Shown piece by piece: positions 37,990-46,638 of a DNA stretch of 64,000 bases (positions are counted from its first letter, which is position 1; the number at the start of each line of letters is the position of its first letter). The DNA lies in contig SVEE01000012.1 of the NCBI GenBank assembly GCA_015057525.1, forward strand, positions 1 to 64,000. Reading direction: 5' to 3'. The notes below the pieces were generated by a model that was given only the letters and a program-made list of their open reading frames with translations, made no database searches and was not told where the DNA came from. The translations under genes and the position numbers were made by a program. The stretch comes from Lachnospiraceae bacterium. GTDB taxonomy: Bacteria; Bacillota; Clostridia; Lachnospirales; Lachnospiraceae.

Positions 37990-39375
37990 ATGTCTGATAA
38001 TAATGAATATGGCCGCTGGCATACATTTAATAAATCCTTTTTCAGAGGAATGTTGTTGCTTCTGGATTGTATTTTTTTGTTTATATTATATATACAGGAG
38101 AAGGTTCCTAATGGAATATATTTTTCTGGCTTAATGGAACATGAGAGGTTCTATGAAATATACTTTAATAGTTTGGCCTTAACTGAAATAAATGAAACCA
38201 TAGGTATGATTATGGTTGGTTTGATGCCATTTTTGATAATTAGCTGTGTTTCGGATTTTGTAAAGAAATCTACTTTAAGGATTTTTAATTTTTGTTTGTT
38301 ATTAAATTCGGCTATTCTTGGTGGATATGTTGTATGCTCTGTGCTTGTAACAAAATGTTGTGCATATATTTATGTTTTATATATTCTTGTTGCCGTGGCA
38401 TGTTTGATTATTTTCGTTGGCAATATATTTTATTACAACAGACATAAGGACTTAATGAAGAAAGAAAAAAGAGTGGCAGTTTCGTGGATAGTACTCGGTG
38501 TAGCCATGTTATTTATGGTGCTGTGGTCAGGTTATTGTGGGGGAAATCTTCCTGAAGAATTAAATGCTATAAAGAAAGATAGATATAAAGATTATTTGCG
38601 TCAATATGTTTTTGATGTTGATGATTTCTATTTTGATGATTTTGATGATGAAAATGACAATCTTAGATATGCATTGGTAGAATATGTAAATTATTTTGGC
38701 GAGAGCGGAGAAGCATATACTGTTGAAGAGTTGGAAGTTTCGGTAAGTGCATTATATGAGGCATTTAGAAACTCGTATGATGAACCTGGGTTATGGTATA
38801 AATATTATCAGTTTGTAGAGGATAATGAAGATTTATATAAACAGTATGATTTTACTGGATATAATTACTGGATACATACAGCTAACGAGTATGCCACAGA
38901 CAATATGTGTTATGCGTCCTGTGTTGCACGTATCTTACAAGATGAGGGCATGGAATTAGAAGAGGCAAATGTTCAGCAACTTGACAATGCCTGTCAGGAG
39001 GCATATGAAATTTTATCTAAGGGAGAAATACAGGTCATAGATGAAGTTACGTTGGAGATAAATAATCCAATTGTTGGCGAGGAGATGGATTTTTCAGTTT
39101 GTTATGATTCTGAGGCCTATGATGTGATTTTTTCGAGCTGGCAGGAGGGAGATACTTTTTCTGACACAAGTGCTATTTACTATGGAGAAGTTGGGACAAG
39201 TTTTGAAAAGGGAAAACAGTACCAGGCTTCATTAAGGGTGTTTGCCGATGTGGGATATACATTTGACGACGATATAAAAATCAATGTCATGGGAATTGAT
39301 TATGATGATGTAGAAACTTACATATATAATTCAAATAATATTATAGTTATAGATGTTTTTAAGAAGTTTGATTAA
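37990..39375 (+). CDS. Membrane protein paralogous to the one at 36124
   Basis: 461 residues with about four to five N-terminal helices (to about residue 185) and an acidic outer domain, ending in the FEKGKQYQASLRVFADVGYTF-type module described for the gene at 36124. The ATG at 37990 is 7 nt after AAGGAG (37977-37982); an in-frame GTG at 37987 is less well spaced. Function unknown. It ends 12 nt before rlmD. Confidence 0.7.
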   Translation: MSDNNEYGRWHTFNKSFFRGMLLLLDCIFLFILYIQEKVPNGIYFSGLMEHERFYEIYFNSLALTEINETIGMIMVGLMPFLIISCVSDFVKKSTLRIFNFCLLLNSAILGGYVVCSVLVTKCCAYIYVLYILVAVACLIIFVGNIFYYNRHKDLMKKEKRVAVSWIVLGVAMLFMVLWSGYCGGNLPEELNAIKKDRYKDYLRQYVFDVDDFYFDDFDDENDNLRYALVEYVNYFGESGEAYTVEELEVSVSALYEAFRNSYDEPGLWYKYYQFVEDNEDLYKQYDFTGYNYWIHTANEYATDNMCYASCVARILQDEGMELEEANVQQLDNACQEAYEILSKGEIQVIDEVTLEINNPIVGEEMDFSVCYDSEAYDVIFSSWQEGDTFSDTSAIYYGEVGTSFEKGKQYQASLRVFADVGYTFDDDIKINVMGIDYDDVETYIYNSNNIIVIDVFKKFD

Positions 39376-39387
39376 ACGGAGACATAG

Positions 39388-40860
39388 ATGAAGAAAAATG
39401 ATATTTACCAAATTACAATTGAAGATATAGGGAATGATGGTGAAGGAATCGGTCGTATAGATGGCATGGCAGTTTTTGTTAAGGATACTGTAATGGGCGA
39501 TGTGGCTAAGATTAAAATTGTTAAGGCTAAGAAAAATTATGCCTATGGAAGATTAGAAGAGTTAATAAAGCCATCGCCATTTAGAGTTGAACCGATATGT
39601 GAAAATGCTAGAAGATGTGGTGGCTGTGCAATCATGCATATGTCTTATGAGAAACAGCTTGATTACAAGTGGAACAAGGTTAAAAATTGTCTTGAGAGAA
39701 TAGGTGGTCTTACAGATGTAGCGTCTATTATGGAGCCTGTTTATGGCATGGACAAACCGTATAATTATCGTAATAAAATGCAGTTTCCTGTAGGTTTAGA
39801 CAAAGATGGCAAGGTGCAGATTGGATTTTATGCAGGAAGAACCCACAGCATTATTGATTTGGAATGTTGTCATATTGGACATCCTGTAAATGATTATTTA
39901 GTAAAACATTTGCGAGGCTGGTTGCAGAAATGGCAGGACAAGACTGGCAAATTTATATATGATGAGGAAAAACATCAGGGATTTGTCAGACATATACTTA
40001 CGAGAGTTGGATTTGTTACTGGTGAGCTGATGGTTTGTGTTGTTGTAAATGGTGATAGCCTTGAGGCTGGCAGGAAAGTTGCCAGCGAAATAGCTGTGGT
40101 TGAAAATGAACTTAAAGCTATCATAGAACAGGCAGTAAAAGAGTACAATCTAAATCAGGCGTACGCGACTAAGGATTATTTCTTGGAGATTAAATTTACT
40201 AGTTTGAGTATAAACATAAACAAGGACAAAACAAATCGTATTCTTGGAGATAAATGTGTGACACTCTACGGCCAGGATTACATATCGGATTATATCGGTG
40301 CTATCAAATTTAACATTTCTCCGTTGTCATTTTATCAGGTTAATCCTGTTCAGACTAAGGTACTTTACGATAAGGCTGTTGAGTATGCGGGACTTACAGG
40401 TCAAGAGATTGTCTGGGATATGTACTGTGGCATCGGAACTATATCACTGTGTCTGGCTAAGAAAGCAAAGAAGGTATATGGTGTTGAGATTGTCTCACAG
40501 GCTATAGAAGATGCTAAAGAAAATGCTAAGATAAATGAAATTGATAATACAGAGTTTTTCTGTGGCAAGGCGGAAGAGGTAGTGCCTGGGTTTTATAGAG
40601 GAGCGGATAATTCAGGGAAGCATCCAGATGTGATAGTGGTAGACCCACCAAGAAAGGGATGCGACAGTGTGCTTCTTGATACTATTGATGAAATGGCACC
40701 AAAGAGACTTGTATATGTGAGTTGCGACCCAGCAACCCTGGCTAGAGATGTAAAAATCCTTGTGGAAAAAGGATTTGAGGTTGGGAAGGTTGCGGTAGTT
40801 GATCAGTTTGGGCATAGTGGACATGTTGAGTCAGTTCTTCTGCTGTCGAGGGAAGAATGA
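39388..40860 (+). CDS. rlmD: 23S rRNA (uracil-5)-methyltransferase, RlmD/RumA family
   Basis: 490 residues. An N-terminal TRAM domain (GNDGEGIGRIDGMAVFV), an Fe-S cluster motif (CENARRCGGCAIM, plus a later Cys), and a SAM methyltransferase domain with WDMYCGIGTISL, VVDPPRKGCD (catalytic loop) and VSCDPATLARD. Uses SAM to methylate a uridine of 23S rRNA. The 3' end is an attachment site: the last codons (ESVLLLSREE) lie in a 127-bp repeat that recurs at 53285, and the recombinase there ends with the same residues. The native C-terminus was probably ETVCLLSKK, as in the remnants downstream. Confidence 0.94.
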   Translation: MKKNDIYQITIEDIGNDGEGIGRIDGMAVFVKDTVMGDVAKIKIVKAKKNYAYGRLEELIKPSPFRVEPICENARRCGGCAIMHMSYEKQLDYKWNKVKNCLERIGGLTDVASIMEPVYGMDKPYNYRNKMQFPVGLDKDGKVQIGFYAGRTHSIIDLECCHIGHPVNDYLVKHLRGWLQKWQDKTGKFIYDEEKHQGFVRHILTRVGFVTGELMVCVVVNGDSLEAGRKVASEIAVVENELKAIIEQAVKEYNLNQAYATKDYFLEIKFTSLSININKDKTNRILGDKCVTLYGQDYISDYIGAIKFNISPLSFYQVNPVQTKVLYDKAVEYAGLTGQEIVWDMYCGIGTISLCLAKKAKKVYGVEIVSQAIEDAKENAKINEIDNTEFFCGKAEEVVPGFYRGADNSGKHPDVIVVDPPRKGCDSVLLDTIDEMAPKRLVYVSCDPATLARDVKILVEKGFEVGKVAVVDQFGHSGHVESVLLLSREE

Positions 40861-40954
40861 CCGAAGAGAGCAGTGTAGAACTGACCATGCGATAGCTGTC
40901 CACGATTGGCGAGTCCGAAGGACGAAGACAGAGTGGAAACAGCGAACCGCTGAG
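40828..40954 (+). repeat. Left 127-bp attachment repeat (attL)
   Basis: Identical to 53285-53411. It covers the last ten sense codons of rlmD, its stop and about 94 nt beyond. The sequence folds strongly as RNA: TCAGTTCT (40831) with AGAACTGA (40877), CTGCT with AGCAG inside it, then GCTGTCCAC (40895) with GTGG..ACAGC (40933-40943), enclosing GTCC-GAA-GGAC (40913-40923) flanked by tandem G-A. At the end GAGTCAGTTGTT partly repeats the beginning GAGTCAGTTCTT. Confidence 0.95.
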
Positions 40955-41014
40955 TCAGTTGTTCGGATTCAAAATGTGAATGTTAGGAGCAACTTTATAA
41001 AAAATATAAAGCGA

Positions 41015-41053
41015 GCGTTATTTATTCTATAGTGATATAAATAACGCTTTTTT
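41015..41053 (+). terminator. Strong hairpin terminator at the left end of the island
   Basis: Perfect 11-bp stem GCGTTATTTAT / ATAAATAACGC followed by TTTTTT on the plus strand; the minus-strand exit is also T-rich, so it can stop both rlmD read-through and the minus-strand regulator transcript. The gap 40861-41098 otherwise holds only the repeat. Confidence 0.88.
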
Positions 41054-41098
41054 ATGTGATCTCATTGTTTGTGAGAAAAAAGTAGATATCCTAATTCG

Positions 41099-41431
41099 TT
41101 ATAGGATATCTACAATTTTTAAGAGTTTCTGTTTTTTGTTAATATCACAATGTTTCAATTTGGTTAGAATTTGCTCCTCTAAATTAGTTTCATGAGTGTT
41201 GTTAAATTCAAAGGAATATTCTTCACTGATAAAATAATCAACACTGCATTGGAGAATATTAGCGATTCTTATAAGTGCAGTTAATGATGGATTTGCACGT
41301 CCACATTCAATATTACTTATATGAGATGGATTAACATCTAATTTGTTTGCAATAAATTCTTGGGTCACGCCTAATGACTGTCTACGTTCTCTTATTTTTT
41401 GCCCAATAACTTTATAATTTATATCTGTCAC
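41099..41431 (-). CDS. XRE-family regulator, probable restriction-modification controller (C protein-like)
   Basis: 110 residues with an N-terminal helix-turn-helix of the Cro/CI type (IRERRQSLGVTQEFIANKL, DVNPSHISNIECGRANPS) and a short C-terminal tail. It is transcribed away from the BcgI-like genes across a 144-bp gap that has a perfect inverted repeat (41508-41529) overlapping the likely promoter. Divergent small HTH proteins of this size regulate many restriction-modification systems so that the methylase accumulates first; that role is inferred here. Confidence 0.82.
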   Translation of the reverse strand: MTDINYKVIGQKIRERRQSLGVTQEFIANKLDVNPSHISNIECGRANPSLTALIRIANILQCSVDYFISEEYSFEFNNTHETNLEEQILTKLKHCDINKKQKLLKIVDIL

Positions 41432-41507
41432 AATTACACCTCGTTTATGATAGCATGTTCTAATTTTAATGTACTATTCCTGTTAGATTAATGAGTTATA
41501 ACAAAAT

Positions 41508-41529
41508 AACATTAGCTATAACTAATGTT
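41508..41529. promoter_or_regulatory. Inverted repeat, candidate operator of the divergent regulator
   Basis: AACATTAG-CTATAA-CTAATGTT, 8-bp perfect arms. It overlaps the -35 region of a likely promoter whose -10 is TACAAT (41536-41541), upstream of the methylase gene. Confidence 0.6.
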
Positions 41530-41575
41530 GTATGGTACAATAATAAGGAATTTAAACTTTCGAAAGGTGATGAAA

Positions 41576-43429
41576 ATGGCGTTAAAAACAGAAGATGAAG
41601 TGCGTAATGAAGCAGGCATAATACTCGGATTTACTAATAGAAATGGTGTAAATATCGAAAATACTGATGTTATTTCAGGTGTGGGTCAGTTGACTACCTT
41701 TATAGAACTTGGTAAGAGGTTAAACATAGCGAAGTTTGTAGGGTGTAGTGATAAACCAGATGGATGGTATCTACCCGTAAATGCGAATGGTGTAGCTATT
41801 ATACTTGAGGCAAAGTCGGAGAAAGAAGACTTAGCAAAAAAGAAATGGGAGGAAGAGTTATTCAAGAATGTAGATATTGTAGCTAAATATTATTCTAAAG
41901 TTGTAGGTTTGTTATATAATGGCAAGGATGTTAGAGTATTTATTGACAAAGAAGAATGTAGCACTGCGTCCAAATCACTTCAAAGATATTCTTATTATGT
42001 GAGTTTACTTACTCAAACTGTGTTAGATAAAAAACATATATATGAAGTTACACAGAGGATTAATAATGGATTGCATTTTAAATTCGGAATGACAGACTTG
42101 CAAGATAGAATGATATTTACTGCGTGTGCGTTGGTGGCACAGAGATATAACCCTAAAAACGGGCTTCAGAAGTTAAAAGACATGGACTATAGTACATTTC
42201 ATAATTGGATATATAATGCACTTGCTAAAGCGATTGAGAATGATAAACGGCAAAACGCAAAGCTTGATGTTCTACTTGAAGAATATTCTGCTGTACGTAT
42301 GAGTATTACGGAAGACCAACAGGCAATAAATGATTTTATAGATAATGTTTGTGAAATAGCTGACCTCGTTAATTCTGATTATTGGAATGGAGAGGATGTT
42401 ATGGCTATTTTCTTTAATGAATTCAATCGATATAACAAAAAGACGGATGCAGGACAAGTATTTACTCCAGATCATATTACATCGTTTATGTATCGTTTGA
42501 TAGATGTAGATATGAATGATAGAGTGTTGGATGCTACATGTGGAAGTGGAGCTTTTCTTGTAAAAGCGATGTGCAATATGGTTAAAGAATCTGGAGGAGT
42601 AACTACAAAAAAGGCAAAAAAAATAAAAAAAGAGCAATTGTTTGGAATTGAAATGTATCGAAAAATATTTGCATTAGCATGTGCAAATATGATGATACAT
42701 AAAGATGGAAAAACAAACATTGCTCAAATGGATGCTAAATCAGATGACGCGGCTCTATGGATTAAAGAGAAAAATATAACAAAAGTATTGATGAATCCGC
42801 CATTTGAAAGAAAATACAAATGTATGGAAATAGTGAACAATGTTTTAAATAGTGTTCCGATAGGTACAAAGTGTGCGCTCATTCTGCCTGATAAAAAATT
42901 AGAAAAAGATTATGCGGATAAAAAATTTGGAAATAAGTTGTTAAAGAAGCACACTTTGACAACAATTGTTAAATTGCCTGAAAATTTATTTTTCGGAAAA
43001 GGAATAACGACATCTGTATTCGTGTTTGAGACAGGGAAACCTCAGAATGGCCGTAATATTATCGGATATTATATTGAAGATGATGGACTTGAAACTGTAA
43101 AAAACAAGGGAAGGCAGGATATAAAAAACAAATGGCAAAATATTGAAGATTATTGGATTACTGCTATTAGAGATGGAAATGATAATGTTCATAATACAAG
43201 GCAAATAATTAATCCATATGAACACTTATCGTATCAAATGCCTAAAAAACAATTTGAAATTTTTGAAGAAGATTTTATGAAAACAATGATGGACTATGAA
43301 ATGTATAAACGAGGTATTGATGTTAAGGAATTTAATGAAAAATTAGTACAGAAAGTAGTGTATAGCAGTTCCATCACATCAGACGATACGAAGAATAGCG
43401 TAACGATAACTATGAAAGGTGGTAACTAA
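41576..43429 (+). CDS. BcgI-like fused restriction nuclease / N6-adenine methyltransferase
   Basis: 617 residues. The N-terminal domain has a textbook PD-(D/E)xK site: Pro61-Asp62 in KPDGW and Glu78-Ala-Lys80 in ILEAK. The C-terminal half is a HsdM-type methyltransferase with motif I DATCGSGAFL and motif IV NPPF (LMNPPFERK). Nuclease and methylase in one chain, followed by a separate specificity subunit, is the arrangement of BcgI (type IIB), whose A subunit is about this size. Should methylate adenine at a bipartite site and cut unmodified DNA. The ATG at 41576 fits GAAAGG spacing; an ATG at 41570 is too close. Confidence 0.85.
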   Translation: MALKTEDEVRNEAGIILGFTNRNGVNIENTDVISGVGQLTTFIELGKRLNIAKFVGCSDKPDGWYLPVNANGVAIILEAKSEKEDLAKKKWEEELFKNVDIVAKYYSKVVGLLYNGKDVRVFIDKEECSTASKSLQRYSYYVSLLTQTVLDKKHIYEVTQRINNGLHFKFGMTDLQDRMIFTACALVAQRYNPKNGLQKLKDMDYSTFHNWIYNALAKAIENDKRQNAKLDVLLEEYSAVRMSITEDQQAINDFIDNVCEIADLVNSDYWNGEDVMAIFFNEFNRYNKKTDAGQVFTPDHITSFMYRLIDVDMNDRVLDATCGSGAFLVKAMCNMVKESGGVTTKKAKKIKKEQLFGIEMYRKIFALACANMMIHKDGKTNIAQMDAKSDDAALWIKEKNITKVLMNPPFERKYKCMEIVNNVLNSVPIGTKCALILPDKKLEKDYADKKFGNKLLKKHTLTTIVKLPENLFFGKGITTSVFVFETGKPQNGRNIIGYYIEDDGLETVKNKGRQDIKNKWQNIEDYWITAIRDGNDNVHNTRQIINPYEHLSYQMPKKQFEIFEEDFMKTMMDYEMYKRGIDVKEFNEKLVQKVVYSSSITSDDTKNSVTITMKGGN

Positions 43430-43430
43430 T

Positions 43431-44528
43431 ATGGGAAGAATTTGCGTAGATGGTTGGAAACAGTTTAAGATATCAGACATTTTTTTAACAATAATGAAAG
43501 GGAATAAAATTCAAGTTCCAACTGGTGCAAATATTCCGTTAAAAGAACTTGTTGAAAATGGTTCAATTCCTCGTATAACAGTTACTGGAGTAAAAAATGG
43601 AGTTTTTGGATATTTTGATTACAAGGGAGATAAAAGTAAAGACTATAGAGTTTTTAATAATTTTATAAGTGTTTCTTTTCTTGGCACAGTATTTTATCAT
43701 TCTGGAAGTGCATCTTTAGATATGAAAGTACATTGTTTAAAACCGATGGCTATAGAATTAAATGAGGATATTGGTCAATACTTAGTCGGAGTTGTAAAGG
43801 CATCTTTACGCGAAAGTTCTTATGCTGATCAAATTTCAAGTACTGCATTGCCAGATATGCGTATTCGACTTCCTGTTGATGATGATGGCAATCCAAATTG
43901 GAAGTATATGGAAAATTATATTATAAATTTAAAAAAGACAGTCGATAATACAATTACAAACTTACAAAGTATAAATGATTTACAAGCTAAAAATATTGAT
44001 GTAGTCAATTATAAACGGTTTCATTTATATGATGATGAGTTATTTACTATTGATAGCGGTACAAAGTTAGATAAAGTTAAAATGACAAATGTATGTCCAT
44101 CAATTAATTTTGTTGGGAGAGCAAATGCAAATAATGGTGTAACAGATTTTGTCGACAAAATAGATGGGATAGAACCTTATCAAGCAGGACTGATGACTAT
44201 ATCTTTAGGTGGCGAATATCTGGGTTCGTGTTTTATTCAAGATATGCCTTTTTACACAAGTCAAAATGTAAATGTTTTAATACCTAAACAAGAAATGTCT
44301 TATTATTGTAAACAATTTATAGCAACTATGATATTTAAAGAGGGTAGAATACATTACAAAGCATTTATAGATGAACTGAACAGACATATGAAAACGGATT
44401 TTTCAATACCATTACCAGTCGATGAAAAAGGTAATATTAACTGGAAGTTCATGGATGACTATATGAAAAATGTTGAAAATAAAATTCTTCAGAATATGGA
44501 ATGTTATGGCTATATTAAAGATTATTAA
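43431..44528 (+). CDS. Specificity subunit (S/BcgIB-like) with two target-recognition domains
   Basis: 365 residues in two similar halves. Each begins with an F-K/H-x-x-D entry (FKISDIFLTI; FHLYDDELFTI) and ends with a linker helix of the same pattern (LPVDDDGNPNWKYMENY; LPVDEKGNINWKFMDDY), the hallmark of two-TRD type I or IIB specificity subunits. It directs the enzyme encoded 1 nt upstream to a bipartite target; the site cannot be read from sequence. The ATG at 43431 follows GAAAGGTGG. Confidence 0.88.
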   Translation: MGRICVDGWKQFKISDIFLTIMKGNKIQVPTGANIPLKELVENGSIPRITVTGVKNGVFGYFDYKGDKSKDYRVFNNFISVSFLGTVFYHSGSASLDMKVHCLKPMAIELNEDIGQYLVGVVKASLRESSYADQISSTALPDMRIRLPVDDDGNPNWKYMENYIINLKKTVDNTITNLQSINDLQAKNIDVVNYKRFHLYDDELFTIDSGTKLDKVKMTNVCPSINFVGRANANNGVTDFVDKIDGIEPYQAGLMTISLGGEYLGSCFIQDMPFYTSQNVNVLIPKQEMSYYCKQFIATMIFKEGRIHYKAFIDELNRHMKTDFSIPLPVDEKGNINWKFMDDYMKNVENKILQNMECYGYIKDY

Positions 44529-44576
44529 GTGTATAACATGCAAAAATTCAAATTAAATAAATATTTACCAAGAATT

Positions 44577-44617
44577 AATCACTCGGTTTATTATGATGTA
44601 AATTGGGTGATTTTTAT
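44577..44617 (+). terminator. Terminator after the specificity gene
   Basis: AATCACTCGGTTTA and TAAATTGGGTGATT form a 14-bp stem (two G-U pairs, one mismatch) with an 8-nt loop, followed by TTTAT. It separates the restriction operon from the RloA-like gene, so the latter should have its own promoter in 44618-44726. Confidence 0.75.
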
Positions 44618-44726
44618 TTGTTAAATGCAAAGAATACATCTAAATGAGAAGTAATCACATTTATATGTTGATTTCTGTGCAAAACTGTATATAATAGAAA
44701 GTAGAAAAGAAGGTGAGGTAGCAATC

Positions 44727-45974
44727 ATGTTAATTCAATTTAATTTTAAAAATTTCAAATCATTTAGAGAAGAGGTTACTTTGGATTTGTCTGCGGCAAA
44801 GATGACAGAGTTCTCAGATAGAGTTGTGTCTATTGGTAGCGAGAAAATTTTGCCGGTTGCTGCCATTTATGGTGCAAATGCAAGTGGAAAGTCTAATATA
44901 TACAATGCTTTTGAATATATGACTGATTATGTCGTAGATTCATTTAAGTACGGTGATGAAGAGGAAAAATTTGAGTATTTCAGACCGACTCCGTTTTTAT
45001 TTGATACGACATCAGCAAATGCAGAGTCCAGTTTTGAAGTGTATTTTACATTGCCGGGAGATAAGGCGGAAAAAACATATAACTATGGATTCTGCATCGA
45101 CAAAGAAGGTGTAACAGAAGAATGGTTAAATTCTAAGGCAAAGACTGCAAGAAAGTACAGTCCGGTTTTTTATCGTAATGCAGATGAATTAGATTTGTCC
45201 GGTTTTCCGAAAAGCAGCAGGGATAATATTCAGGTGGCTTTGGAAAAGCAGGTGCTTATTATCTCTTTGGGAGCAAAGCTGAAGATTGGTAAGTGCAAGG
45301 ATATCAGAGATTGGTTTCTTGCAAATGCGTTTGCTGATTTTGCAGATTCTGCTACAAATTATTTCATGTATCGTAGATTGCCTAAGGGCTTTGTGAATGA
45401 TAAAAATGTTCAGCAGAAGGTTGTAGAATATTTTGCATCTTTTGATGAGCATATTAAGGATTTCAGAATAGAGAAGATGCCTCAAGAGGGAGATTCCAAG
45501 GAAGAAAAGTATAAAATTGATGCGCTTCATAAGATGATTGGTTCGGATGAACTGGCGGAAATTCCATTGGAGTTAGAATCAGCGGGTACATTGAAGATGT
45601 TTGCGTTGTATCCGGAATTGCAGGAAGTATTGGAGAAGGGCAGTGTGTTTTTCATTGATGAATTAAATGCTCGTTTGCATCCGTTACTTGTAAGAAACTT
45701 CTTGCTTACATTCTTGAATCCGGAAATTAACACTAACCACGCTCAGCTTGTATTTACAACTCACGATACATGGCAGCTGTCTAATCAGCTTTTACGCCGT
45801 GATGAAATTTGGTTTGTGGAGAAGGATGAAGAGGGTGTATCTACACTATACTCATTGGCAGATTTCGTAGACGAGGATGGCACTCGTATCCGTAAGGATG
45901 AAAGCTATGAGAAGAATTATCTGATAGGAAAGTATGGTGCGATTCCTACCTTGAAGAGTATTGATATTTTTTAG
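44727..45974 (+). CDS. RloA-like AAA ATPase (AAA_15/21, OLD/SMC-type)
   Basis: 415 residues. Walker A GANASGKS at 49-56 near the N-terminus; Walker B region VFFIDELNARLHPLL and the H-loop TTHDTWQL near 315-345. The ABC/SMC-type ATPase fold with an inserted middle domain is typical of defence ATPases (RloA, AriA of PARIS, GajA, OLD). The partner RloB-like gene follows by 10 nt. Such pairs sense phage components and trigger toxicity; which trigger is unknown here. The call rests on motifs and pairing. Confidence 0.85.
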   Translation: MLIQFNFKNFKSFREEVTLDLSAAKMTEFSDRVVSIGSEKILPVAAIYGANASGKSNIYNAFEYMTDYVVDSFKYGDEEEKFEYFRPTPFLFDTTSANAESSFEVYFTLPGDKAEKTYNYGFCIDKEGVTEEWLNSKAKTARKYSPVFYRNADELDLSGFPKSSRDNIQVALEKQVLIISLGAKLKIGKCKDIRDWFLANAFADFADSATNYFMYRRLPKGFVNDKNVQQKVVEYFASFDEHIKDFRIEKMPQEGDSKEEKYKIDALHKMIGSDELAEIPLELESAGTLKMFALYPELQEVLEKGSVFFIDELNARLHPLLVRNFLLTFLNPEINTNHAQLVFTTHDTWQLSNQLLRRDEIWFVEKDEEGVSTLYSLADFVDEDGTRIRKDESYEKNYLIGKYGAIPTLKSIDIF

Positions 45975-45984
45975 GAGGATTAGA

Positions 45985-46638
45985 ATGGCGAGAAAAGACA
46001 GAACAGGTAACAGAAAAACTCGCGAACAGAGAAAGCAATTCAAGGTACCGGAATTAGGTTACTATTTGATTGTTACAGATACAGAAGCTACAGAACGTTG
46101 CTTCTTTACAGGGCTCCATCAGGCATTGCCGGAGGATGTGAGAAACAAGCTTGTAATAAAGGTAGTAGAGACAAAGACTCGTACCATGATTGATAAATGC
46201 CTGGAACTCACTGCTTATGATGCACAATATCGTATTCCTTGGATTGTGTTTGACAGAGACCAAGTGCAGGGTTTTGATGAGATTATAAAAGAGGCAGAGG
46301 ATAAAGGAATACAAGTGGGCTGGTCCAATCCATGTTTTGAAATATGGATGTATGCCTACTTTGGTTCCATGCCTGGAATCCAAGATTCTTGGACTTGTTG
46401 TTCAGAATTTGGACGAGTATATGAAACCAAGACCGGACAGAAATATTCCAAGTCAGATGAGCAGATGTACGGAAAGCTTTGCAAAGCAGGTGATGAGGAG
46501 AAGGCAATTCAGATAGCGCAGCAGAAGTTGGAGCAGTGTAAAAGAGAAGGTAAGACAAAGCCATCAGAGATGTGTCCTTGTACGACGGTGCATGAGTTGG
46601 TGGGAGAGATTAAGGGAAAGGTAAAAAGTGGTGATTGA
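45985..46638 (+). CDS. RloB-like TOPRIM-type protein
   Basis: 217 residues. The family signature is clear: VTDTEATERCFF near residue 35 (TEATE replaces the usual GEKTE), WIVFDRDQ, and WSNPCFEIWMYAYF. Acidic residues in the T-E and D-R-D motifs are arranged as in TOPRIM folds. RloB genes pair with the AAA ATPase upstream, as in RloA/RloB modules and, by analogy, AriA/AriB of PARIS. Probably the effector nuclease, inferred. Start at 45985 follows GGAGGATTAGA; the overlapping upstream frame lacks a site. Confidence 0.82.
   Translation: MARKDRTGNRKTREQRKQFKVPELGYYLIVTDTEATERCFFTGLHQALPEDVRNKLVIKVVETKTRTMIDKCLELTAYDAQYRIPWIVFDRDQVQGFDEIIKEAEDKGIQVGWSNPCFEIWMYAYFGSMPGIQDSWTCCSEFGRVYETKTGQKYSKSDEQMYGKLCKAGDEEKAIQIAQQKLEQCKREGKTKPSEMCPCTTVHELVGEIKGKVKSGD

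Noticed and set aside
40889-40950. Hammerhead-ribozyme-like stretch GAGTCCGAAGGACGAAGAC in the 127-bp repeat
   Set aside because: The stem-II look is there, but the CUGAUGA core is replaced by TTGGCGA and GAAA by GAAG, so cleavage is not expected.
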